Assembly: GCA_030752605.1 (NCBI GenBank)
Contig: JASMDX010000017.1
Span: 1-64,000 of the forward strand
Length of the DNA: 64,000 nucleotides
DNA from: GCA-2731375 sp002731375
Lineage (GTDB): Bacteria; Pseudomonadota; Alphaproteobacteria; GCA-2731375
Direction: 5' to 3'
The translations under genes were made by a program, and so were the position numbers. Below the pieces are notes generated by a model. It ran no database searches. It saw only the letters and a program-made list of their open reading frames with translations, and had not been told where the DNA came from. Numbering within the stretch: position 1 is the stretch's first letter; the number at the start of each line of letters is the position of its first letter. Shown in pieces: positions 53,590 to 61,307 of the stretch.

Positions 53590-55005
53590 ATGACGGGCAA
53601 CAAAGCAGCCGCACCATCGGCCAATCATTGCAGCCGGGATTTGCGCGAATGGCTGACCCATCTTGCCGCCACCGATCGTCTGGCCGCGGCCAAGCCGGGC
53701 CTGGGCCTGGTGCATGAACTGGCTGCCGTCTCCGACCAGATGGAGCTGGACAAGGCGGTGCTGTTCCCGAGGCCCGATGGCCACGACATGCCCGTGGTTG
53801 CCAACCTGCTGGCCAGCCGCAAATGGATCGGTGATTGCCTTGGTGTCAGCGAGGATGGTCTGATCACCCGCTATCAGGACGCCGTGCAAAACCCGCTGCC
53901 ATGGGTCGAGGTTGAAGACGGCCCGGTGCAGGCCGTTGTGCACAGCGATGTTGACATCAATGGCCAACTGCCCGTGCCTACCCATAACGAACTGGATAGC
54001 GGGCCCTACATCGCCGCCGGACTGATGATTTCGCGCAATCCCACGAACGGTGTCCAGAACGTCTCCATCCACCGTTGTCAGATCAGCGGCAAGGACCGTA
54101 TCGGCGTCTTGTTACTGCCGCGCCATACCTGGACCTACAGCCGCATGGCCGAGGAAGCCGGCCATGCCCTGGAGGTCGCCATAGTAATCGGCGTCGATCC
54201 TGCCTCGTTACTGGCGAGCCAGGCCATCGTGCCCATGGACTTCGACGAGATGGAGATCGTCGGCGCCTTGCACGGCGCTCCGGTGGAAATGGTCAAGTGC
54301 AAAACCAATAATGTCCGGGTGCCGGCGCATGCGGAAATCGTTTTGGAAGGCCGGGTGCTGCCCGGCGTGGCCGAGCCCGAGGGGCCATTTGGCGAGTTCC
54401 CGCAATACTATGGTCGCCGCGCCAACCGCCATGTGGTTCAGGTGGACGCCATCACCCACCGGAAGGATGCGATCTTCCACACCATCATCGGCGGCGGGAT
54501 GGAGCATCTGCTGCTGGGCGGATTGCCGCGCGAGGCGACTATTCTGGAATCCTTGCAACGCCACGATCCGGGCGTGCTGGACGTGCATCTTTCGCGTGGC
54601 GGCATCTGCCGCTACCATTTGGTGGTCAAGATCGACAAGAAGCAGGAAGGCCAGGCCAAGAATATCATGATGGGTGCCTTCGCGGCTCATTACGATATCA
54701 AGCAGGTGGTTGTGGTCGACAGGGACGTCAATATTCATGACGGTGAATCCGTCGAGTGGGCCATTGCCACGCGCTTCCAAGCGGACCAGGATCTGCTGGT
54801 GGTCAATAATACCCAAGGCTCGAAATTGGATCCGACGACCATGGAGGATGGCGTCGGCGCCAAAATGGGTCTGGATGCGACCATTCCCCTGGCGGCGGAT
54901 GAATTCACCTTTACGGTAATCAAGGTGCCGGGTGCGGGTGATGTGAACCTGGACGCGGTGCTGGATGATCCTAGCGCGGCAACGGCGATAATTGCGGGAG
55001 AGTAA
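53590..55005 (+). CDS. UbiD-family (de)carboxylase
   Basis: 471-residue prenylated-FMN-dependent enzyme, close to UbiD length (~490). The family motif around the active-site Glu appears as PEGPFGEFPQYYG near 257-269, and the metal/prFMN segment HRCQISGKDRIGV is near 160. Substrates of this family are mostly aromatic or alpha,beta-unsaturated acids. No ubiX-like prenyltransferase gene lies in the window, so the cofactor must come from elsewhere. It starts ATG 53590, 6 bp after the DUF35 gene, and precedes the thiamine-diphosphate enzyme by 4 bp. Confidence 0.9.
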   Translation: MTGNKAAAPSANHCSRDLREWLTHLAATDRLAAAKPGLGLVHELAAVSDQMELDKAVLFPRPDGHDMPVVANLLASRKWIGDCLGVSEDGLITRYQDAVQNPLPWVEVEDGPVQAVVHSDVDINGQLPVPTHNELDSGPYIAAGLMISRNPTNGVQNVSIHRCQISGKDRIGVLLLPRHTWTYSRMAEEAGHALEVAIVIGVDPASLLASQAIVPMDFDEMEIVGALHGAPVEMVKCKTNNVRVPAHAEIVLEGRVLPGVAEPEGPFGEFPQYYGRRANRHVVQVDAITHRKDAIFHTIIGGGMEHLLLGGLPREATILESLQRHDPGVLDVHLSRGGICRYHLVVKIDKKQEGQAKNIMMGAFAAHYDIKQVVVVDRDVNIHDGESVEWAIATRFQADQDLLVVNNTQGSKLDPTTMEDGVGAKMGLDATIPLAADEFTFTVIKVPGAGDVNLDAVLDDPSAATAIIAGE

Positions 55006-55009
55006 TCGG

Positions 55010-56707
55010 ATGAGCGATCAAACAAACGTTGGCCATGCGGTATTGGCGCGCTTGCAGGCGGCGGGCATAGAGTATTTTCTGGCCAACGCGGGCACGGATT
55101 TCCCGCCAATCATCGAGGCCATCGCGCAAGCCGGAGACCGTAGTGACGGGCCGCAAGCCTTGGTCATTCCCCACGAAAATGTCGCCATTGCTATGGCGCA
55201 CGGTTACGCCATGATCAAGGGCAAGCCCCTGGCAGTGATGCTGCATGTCAACGTGGGCACCTCCAATGCCATTTGTGGCCTGACCAATGCATACCGTACC
55301 AACGTGCCGCTGTTGCTGCTGGCCGGGCGTACGCCCTGGACGGAACATGCGCCCCTGTCGGCGGGCACGCGAAGCCGGCATATACATTGGGCCCAGGAGA
55401 TGTTCGATCAGGCGGGCATGTTGCGGGAACTGGTTAAGTGGGATTATGAGATGCGCGCCCCCGGTGAAGTAGACGTGGTCCTTGACCGCGCCATTACCAT
55501 TTGCGAATCCGATATTCCGGGGCCAGTCTATCTTTCCATTCCCCGCGAAGTCATGGCCGCGCGGGCGACGCCGTCCCTGGCGCCGCGCCGGGCAGCGCCC
55601 ACCGGGGTGGCCCATCCCGATCCGGATCAAATCGCGGAGGCGGCGGAAATCCTGATGGAGGCGGAAAACCCGCTGATCATAACGGCGGACGTGGGCAGAT
55701 CCACCAAGGCTGCCCGGCATCTAGCGGAATTGGCGGAGCGTTACGCCATTCCCGTCATTACCCACGTTCCCCGCTATTTGTGCCTGGGTAATGACCATCC
55801 CATGCATCTGGATTATGAAGCCTCGCCGCATTTGGCGGATGCGGATGTGGTGTTGGTGCTGGACTGCGATGTGCCCTGGATTCCCGCGACCGATCCCGTA
55901 CACCCCAATGCCAAGGTGATCCACCTGGCGCTCGATCCCCTCTTCAGCCGCTATCCCATCCGTGGCTATCCCTCCGCTCTATCCATCGCGGCGGATGCAA
56001 AGGCAGCGCTGCCCCTGTTGGTGGAGGCCATGGCGGGAACCGATGCGGGCAGGATCGACAAACGGCGGCTGTCCGTTGCCGCTGCCCGGCAAACCGTGCG
56101 CGATAAATGGCAGGGCATCCGCGACAACGCCCGCACCGCCGATCCCATCCATCCCGCCTGGCTGGCCCAATGCGTGGGCGAGCACCTGGATGATGATACA
56201 ATTCTAGTCAATGAAATGGGTGTGGTGGCGCAACATACGGGCATCAACCGGCCGGGCAGATATTTTGGGCCAAGTCCGGCAGGTGGCCTGGGCTGGGGCC
56301 TGGGCGCCGCACTTGGCGCCAAAATGGCGGCGCCGGATGATATGATTATTGCCACGATCGGCGATGGTTCGTATTTCTTCGGCAATCCAATGGCGGCGCA
56401 TTATTGCGGCCGGGCCTATGACCTGCCGGTTCTGTACATTGTTGTCAACAATCATGGCTGGGGCGCGGTGCGCCGGGCTACCAAGGCCATGTACCCCGAC
56501 GGCAAGGCCCTGGGCGGCAACGATATTCCACTGTCGCGTCTGGAGCCCGCGCCGGACTATGAGCAGATCATGGCCGCTTGCGGCGGTTACGGTGAACGGG
56601 TCACCGATCCTGACAAATTGCAGGATGCCCTGACCCGGGCCGTGAAAATTGTGCGTGAGGAACGGCGCCAGGTCCTGTTGAACGTGGTCGTCTCGGAAAT
56701 CGTCTAA
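55010..56707 (+). CDS. Thiamine-diphosphate-dependent enzyme of the acetolactate synthase / benzoylformate decarboxylase group
   Basis: 565 residues from ATG 55010. Three-domain ThDP fold: catalytic Glu56 in IPHENVAIAMAHGYA, central domain from ~190, and the ThDP/Mg motif GDGSYFFGNP at ~451 ending in NN at 480-481. It would decarboxylate a 2-oxoacid or form a new C-C bond from the resulting carbanion. No regulatory subunit (IlvH) is near, so it is not the housekeeping acetolactate synthase. Placement between UbiD and an SDR suggests a role in one catabolic route. Substrate not known. Confidence 0.9.
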   Translation: MSDQTNVGHAVLARLQAAGIEYFLANAGTDFPPIIEAIAQAGDRSDGPQALVIPHENVAIAMAHGYAMIKGKPLAVMLHVNVGTSNAICGLTNAYRTNVPLLLLAGRTPWTEHAPLSAGTRSRHIHWAQEMFDQAGMLRELVKWDYEMRAPGEVDVVLDRAITICESDIPGPVYLSIPREVMAARATPSLAPRRAAPTGVAHPDPDQIAEAAEILMEAENPLIITADVGRSTKAARHLAELAERYAIPVITHVPRYLCLGNDHPMHLDYEASPHLADADVVLVLDCDVPWIPATDPVHPNAKVIHLALDPLFSRYPIRGYPSALSIAADAKAALPLLVEAMAGTDAGRIDKRRLSVAAARQTVRDKWQGIRDNARTADPIHPAWLAQCVGEHLDDDTILVNEMGVVAQHTGINRPGRYFGPSPAGGLGWGLGAALGAKMAAPDDMIIATIGDGSYFFGNPMAAHYCGRAYDLPVLYIVVNNHGWGAVRRATKAMYPDGKALGGNDIPLSRLEPAPDYEQIMAACGGYGERVTDPDKLQDALTRAVKIVREERRQVLLNVVVSEIV

Positions 56708-56732
56708 GCGTGACCGTATAAGGGAGGGGAAA

Positions 56733-57500
56733 ATGAGCGGAGCAAACACAGTCCTGCCGTCCATGCGGGTTGATGGCCAGGTGGCCCTGGTCACCGGCGC
56801 GGGCAGGGGCATTGGCCGCGGCTGTGCCCTGGCCTTGGCCGAAAGCGGCGCCGAGGTTATCGCCATGGCCCGGACCGGGGCGGAGGTCGAGGCGGTAGTG
56901 GCTGAAATCGAGGCCAAGGGCGGCAAGGGCCGGGCCGTGGCCTGTGATGTCGGGGATCCGGTGGCTTTGGCCGAGGCCATGGCTGGGCTGGAACGTTTGG
57001 ATATCCTGGTCAACAACGCCGGCACCAACGTACCCATTGGTTTTCTCGAGGCCGATACAGATACCCTGGATCTGATGCTGAACCTGAATATCCGCGCCGC
57101 ATTCCTGGTGGCCCAAGCCGCTGCGCGGATCATGGATCGCCAGGGTGCCGGCGTGATCATTCACCTGTCATCCACCTTTGGCAAGGTAGGCCGGCAAGGC
57201 GCCTCAATCTATTCTGGCACCAAACATTTCATCGAGGGCCTGACGAAGTCCACCGCTGTCGAGCTGGCGCCCAAAAATATCCGCGTCGTCGCGGTCGGCC
57301 CCACGGCCATAGCAACGCCCATGCTGAAAGAACGCCTGAAGGATCCGGCGATCGCGGCTGATCTGCAGTCGCATATCCCACTGGGCCGGATTGGCAAGAT
57401 TGAGGATGTGCTTGGCGCGGTAGTCTTTCTGGCTTCCCCCGCGGCAGCGCTGATCACGGGCACTACCATCATGGTCGATGGCGGCTGGACGGCGCCGTGA
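56733..57500 (+). CDS. SDR-family oxidoreductase
   Basis: 255-residue classical short-chain dehydrogenase with intact catalysis: TGAGRGIG at 21-28, Ser147, Tyr160 and Lys164 (SIYSGTK). The C-terminal ITGTTIMVDGGWTAP ending is typical. AGGGAGGGG precedes ATG 56733. It ends the operon started by the thiolase-like gene and may reduce or oxidise the alcohol or ketone formed by the thiamine-diphosphate enzyme, which is inference. Confidence 0.92.
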   Translation: MSGANTVLPSMRVDGQVALVTGAGRGIGRGCALALAESGAEVIAMARTGAEVEAVVAEIEAKGGKGRAVACDVGDPVALAEAMAGLERLDILVNNAGTNVPIGFLEADTDTLDLMLNLNIRAAFLVAQAAARIMDRQGAGVIIHLSSTFGKVGRQGASIYSGTKHFIEGLTKSTAVELAPKNIRVVAVGPTAIATPMLKERLKDPAIAADLQSHIPLGRIGKIEDVLGAVVFLASPAAALITGTTIMVDGGWTAP

Positions 57501-57505
57501 TCAGC

Positions 57506-57762
57506 ATGCGTGATCGGGTGCTGATCACGGCGCCGGGCCGGTGGGGTTGAGCGCGGCGGCCTATCTGACCCAGGCCGGTATTCCTGTGACCGTGTTCGAG
57601 GCCGAGGATGCCTTGCCGGAAAACCTGCGTGCATCGACCTTTCATCGGCCGACTCTGGATATGCTGGCGCCTTTCCGGGCCACGCAGAACTTGACTGAAC
57701 AGGGTCTGGTCGTGCCGAAGTTTCAATTCCGCGACCGCGCCAACGGGGGCAGATGGCGATAG
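57506..57762 (+). pseudogene. Broken N-terminus of an FAD-dependent monooxygenase
   Basis: The ATG 57506 frame starts MRDRVLIT, then loses one base near 57530, after which a second frame continues GPVGLSAAAYLTQAGIPVTV, FEAEDALPENLRASTFHRPT and LDMLAPFRATQNLTEQGL. Together they give the Rossmann dinucleotide loop of a UbiH/MhpA-type hydroxylase. The frame ends after ~75 residues where the gene has been cut, at the junction with a reversed truncated gene. Both the frameshift and the truncation make it a pseudogene. Confidence 0.75.
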
Positions 57763-57845
57763 CGCATGATCGCCCGCGATTTCATGGAGTAGGGTGAGCC
57801 TAAAGAGCCGATGAAGCGGTAGCGATCATCGGTGGCGTTTGGCAT
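57723..57845 (-). pseudogene. Truncated N-terminus of a glutathione S-transferase-like gene
   Basis: Minus-strand ORF of 40 codons, ATG 57845 with GAGGAG upstream. Residues 1-33 read like the start of a GST: YRFIGSLGSPYSMKSRAIMR followed by YRHLP, the thioredoxin-like first strand and helix with SPYS as the active-site loop. After that the frame enters unrelated sequence and stops. The last ~7 codons read into the facing monooxygenase fragment, showing that both genes lost their 3' ends in one deletion. Confidence 0.65.
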
Positions 57846-58012
57846 GGAGGGACTCCTCAAGGCGGTCTGTTACAAGCCGCCAAACCAGGGCGCGTTCGAG
57901 GCCCACGCAAGCTGCCTTGATTGAAATCAAATGGCTGGGTATTTCGTCGCCCTATAATAGAACTGAACCCGTCAGCCCATCCCCGGCTGCCGAGCTGATG
58001 AGGGAGGTGGGT

Positions 58013-59212
58013 ATGGTCGATTTTGCGCTAGCGATCGAATTGGACGAGACCGAGCGGGCGGTACAGGAAACCGCACGCCGCTTCGCTACAGATGTTCTGC
58101 GGCCTTTGGGCGCGGATCTGGATAAGCTACCGGCGGAGGATGTAATCGCGGACGGCTCCCCCCTCTACGATGCCCATAAACAGTTCCGCGATCTGGGGTT
58201 CGCCGGCATGCGCCTGGGCGAGGACATGTCGCGGGCACAAAAGGCCAGGCTGGTCTGCCTGGTCGGCTACGAATTGGGCCGGGGTGATACAGGCCTGGCG
58301 CTTGGTCTGGGTGGCTCCACCTTTCCGGCCATGGTAGCCAACGCGTCTTGTAATCCCGAGCTTATGGCACAGTTCAACTACGATCAAATCGGTTGTTGGG
58401 CCATAACCGAGCCGGACCATGGCAGTGACGAATTGGATGTAACCGGCGCCGCCTCTGCCACGGGCCTGAACCGTGGCCGTGGTAATTGCATCGCGCGGCC
58501 GGACGGAAATTCCATTGTCATCAATGGGCAGAAGTCGGCCTGGGTCTCGAACGGCACCATCGCTGAGACCGCCGCCTTGTTCTGCACCTATGACGACGGT
58601 AGCGATGAAGTGAAGCATGGTTGCTTTCTGGTAGATCTTAAGGACGAGGGCGTCAGCCGGGGTAAGCCGACCGACAAGATTGGTCAGCGTAGCTTGAATC
58701 AGGGTGAGATCTTCTTCGATGAGGTGCGCATACCGGCGGAGAACATGGTGGCGCCCCCCGATCGCTATTCTGATTTTACTACCATGATCCTGACACGGGC
58801 CAATTCCTCCATGGGGATCAGCTTCTCCGGCTTGGCGCAGGCGGCCTTCGACGAAGCGTTGGCATACGCCAAGGAGCGTAAGCAGGGCGGCGTGCCGATC
58901 ATCCAGCATCAGAACGTCAAGGGCCGATTGTTCGAAATGTTCCGCAAGGTGCTGGCCGCTCGTGCCCTGAACTGGCAGGTTTGCATGCAGAATTTTACCA
59001 CAGCCGATGCCCGGCTGGAATATGCCATCGCCACCAAGGTGACCTCGACCCAGACCGCGTTCGAGGTGGCGAGCGAGGCGATGACAATTTTTGGTGGCGC
59101 CAGCATTATCCGTGATCATCCGGTGGAACGGATGTTGCGCGACGCCCGAATCAGCATGATCGAAGACGGAAATAACGACTTGCTTGGCCTAATGGCGGCG
59201 GATCGATTTTAG
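58013..59212 (+). CDS. Acyl-CoA dehydrogenase, different branch
   Basis: 399 residues from ATG 58013 with AGGGAGG upstream. FAD-binding region WAITEPDHGSDELDV near 126-140, then INGQKSAWVSNGTIA near 170, and C-terminal IFGGASIIRDHPVERMLRDA typical of the general acyl-CoA dehydrogenase fold. It differs from the three PimC-like enzymes: the SEPGSGSDL motif is replaced by TEPDHGSDEL. First gene of a five-gene run with nitroreductase, thiolase, ligase and methyltransferase. Confidence 0.9.
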   Translation: MVDFALAIELDETERAVQETARRFATDVLRPLGADLDKLPAEDVIADGSPLYDAHKQFRDLGFAGMRLGEDMSRAQKARLVCLVGYELGRGDTGLALGLGGSTFPAMVANASCNPELMAQFNYDQIGCWAITEPDHGSDELDVTGAASATGLNRGRGNCIARPDGNSIVINGQKSAWVSNGTIAETAALFCTYDDGSDEVKHGCFLVDLKDEGVSRGKPTDKIGQRSLNQGEIFFDEVRIPAENMVAPPDRYSDFTTMILTRANSSMGISFSGLAQAAFDEALAYAKERKQGGVPIIQHQNVKGRLFEMFRKVLAARALNWQVCMQNFTTADARLEYAIATKVTSTQTAFEVASEAMTIFGGASIIRDHPVERMLRDARISMIEDGNNDLLGLMAADRF

Positions 59213-59230
59213 ATACTGGGAGATATCGAC

Positions 59231-60025
59231 ATGGAATTACGCGAAGCAATTGGCCGGCGGCGCTCGATCCGATTCTTGAAGCCCTATAAGGCGGTGGAGC
59301 CGGAAAAAATCCAACGTATGTTGGAGGCTGCTCGCATCGCCTCCCATTGGGGCAATGTGCAAAGTCTGCGCGCGGTGGCCATCTTCCGCGAGAGCGCGCC
59401 GCAATCGGTTATCGACAGCCTGTTCGCCGCCGTGGTCGGCTGGCAGCTTAAAGTCGCGCCGGTGATCATCGTGTGGTATCTGCAGCCGGATGCGGTGGAC
59501 CAACAATCGGACCGTCTACGCAATCTGGTGGATGTCGGCGCGCTTGGATTTGGCGACAGGGAAGAGCGCCAAGATGCCCTGGAAAACGAGCTGATTCCGT
59601 TTTTTGACAAGTTTAAGGACAATCTGAAAGATCCGGGTATTAGCGAAGTTGATTGCGGCCAGGGCATTGCGCAGGCGACCCTGATGGCCTTTGAACAGGG
59701 TCTGGGCACCTGCTGTCTTGGTGCGCCCAACGGGCGCAAGATATTGGATGCCTGCAACGTGCCCGAGCGCGCGCGGTTTCTGCTGCTGCAGACGGTGGGT
59801 TATCCCTTGGAGCATTGGGAGGCTGGCGGCCAACGTCCGCGTCAGCCGTTCGAGGAATTGTTCCATATGAATAGTTACCAAACGCCATTCGCACGGGACG
59901 AAAATGTGGTGGCGGGTTTGACTGAGGACGGTATGTTTACTCGGCCAGCCCCCTTGCCTGAGCGTGAGGATGAGTTGGAGTTTCTCAGGAATGCTCTGGG
60001 CCTGAAAGGTGCGGGCCTGCTTTAG
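59231..60025 (+). CDS. Nitroreductase-family FMN protein
   Basis: 264 residues. Nitroreductase fold opening with AIGRRRSIRFLKPY near 6-19 (FMN phosphate contact), NVQSLRAVAI near 43, and EQGLGTCCLGAPNG near 155. An insertion of ~50 residues between the FMN-contact segments (region 95-140) is longer than in the simple family. Members reduce nitro groups, enones or flavins, and some are CoA-pathway reductases or desaturases. It lies 18 bp after the acyl-CoA dehydrogenase, suggesting use of an acyl-CoA-linked substrate. Confidence 0.85.
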   Translation: MELREAIGRRRSIRFLKPYKAVEPEKIQRMLEAARIASHWGNVQSLRAVAIFRESAPQSVIDSLFAAVVGWQLKVAPVIIVWYLQPDAVDQQSDRLRNLVDVGALGFGDREERQDALENELIPFFDKFKDNLKDPGISEVDCGQGIAQATLMAFEQGLGTCCLGAPNGRKILDACNVPERARFLLLQTVGYPLEHWEAGGQRPRQPFEELFHMNSYQTPFARDENVVAGLTEDGMFTRPAPLPEREDELEFLRNALGLKGAGLL

Positions 60026-60064
60026 GCCGCAGAAAAGCAAGCAGAATAGGAAAAGGAAACAGCC

Positions 60065-61297
60065 ATGCGTATGAACGCCATTGTCGCCGGTGTCGGCATG
60101 ACCAAATTTGGCAAACACATGGATAGAAGCATGAAATCCATTGGGGCAGAGGCCGTAGCCACCGCGATAAAGGATGCCGGCTTGAATAAATCCGACCTTG
60201 AGGCCGCGTATGTGGGCAATGCCGCTGCCGGTTTAGTGACCGGTCAGGAATGTATCCGCGGCCAGGTGGTGTTGCGTAATGCGGGTATTGGACGCATTCC
60301 GGTGATCAACGTGGAAAATGCCTGTGCCTCGGCCTCCACCGCCTTCAACCAGGCTTCGGCCATGGTTTCGTCGGGCTGTTATGATGTGGTGTTGGCCCTG
60401 GGGGTGGAGAAGCTGTACCACGAGGACAAGCGGAAAAGCTTCGCCGCCTTCTCGGGTGCCGTCGATGTGGAAGCCTTGGTGGAAATCAAGGCCAAGCTGG
60501 CTGCCCAGGCGGCGGCCAAGGGCGCCGATAAGGCGGCGTCCGGTGCGGGTGAGAAACGTTCCATGTTCATGGATATCTATGCCGCCTCCGCCCGCGCCTA
60601 TATGGAAAAATATGGCGCCACGGCCGAGGATCTGGCCGGCGTTTCGGCCAAGAATTCCTTCCATGGCAGCATGAATCCACGGGCGCAGTTCATGGATGTG
60701 ATGACGGTCGAGGAAGTTCTCGCGGCACCTGTCATTGCCGAGCCCTTGACCCGGCCCATGTGCTCCCCCATTGGTGACGGCGCGGCGGCGGTAGTCATGG
60801 TTAGCGAACGCAAGGCGCGGGAGTTGGGTATTCAAGATCCGGTGCGTGTGCGCTCCTCGGTGCTGCGTTCCGGTTGGGACCGCGAAAAGGGCGAGGAAAC
60901 CGTGGCCCAGGTCTGTGCCCGCGAGGTCTATGAAGAGGCCGGTTTGGGCGCCGAAGATCTGAGTGTCGTCGAACTGCATGACGCCTCGGCGCCGGCGGAG
61001 ATTACCACCTACGAAAGCATTGGCCTCTGCGGCAAGGGCCAGGGGCCTGATCTGATCCGCGACGGTTCTACTAGGCTGGGTGGGCGTTTGCCGGTCAATA
61101 CCTCTGGTGGCTTGCTACGCAAGGGCCATCCGGTGGGCGCCACGGGTATCGCGCAGATCGTCGAACTAACAGAGCAACTCCAGGGCCGCTCGGGGCCCCG
61201 CCAGGTCGAAGGCGCCAAAGCCGCCCTGGCCCATAACGGTGGCGGCAGCATCGGTACTGATGCGGCGGCCATGTGTCTGACCATTTTGAGCAGGTAG
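60065..61297 (+). CDS. SCP-x-type thiolase / acetyl-CoA acetyltransferase
   Basis: 410 residues. The nucleophile is Cys87 in VENACASAST and the His-containing motif RKGHPVGATGIAQ is intact; the C-terminal loop reads HNGGGSIG, with His in the place of the second Cys, as in SCP-x proteins. Of the three thiolase-like proteins here this is the only one with both canonical residues, so thiolytic cleavage of a 3-oxoacyl-CoA is plausible. No DUF35 gene is adjacent. A ~20-residue Ala/Lys-rich insertion lies near 142-165. Confidence 0.9.
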   Translation: MRMNAIVAGVGMTKFGKHMDRSMKSIGAEAVATAIKDAGLNKSDLEAAYVGNAAAGLVTGQECIRGQVVLRNAGIGRIPVINVENACASASTAFNQASAMVSSGCYDVVLALGVEKLYHEDKRKSFAAFSGAVDVEALVEIKAKLAAQAAAKGADKAASGAGEKRSMFMDIYAASARAYMEKYGATAEDLAGVSAKNSFHGSMNPRAQFMDVMTVEEVLAAPVIAEPLTRPMCSPIGDGAAAVVMVSERKARELGIQDPVRVRSSVLRSGWDREKGEETVAQVCAREVYEEAGLGAEDLSVVELHDASAPAEITTYESIGLCGKGQGPDLIRDGSTRLGGRLPVNTSGGLLRKGHPVGATGIAQIVELTEQLQGRSGPRQVEGAKAALAHNGGGSIGTDAAAMCLTILSR

Positions 61298-61307
61298 GAG
61301 CGTAAAT

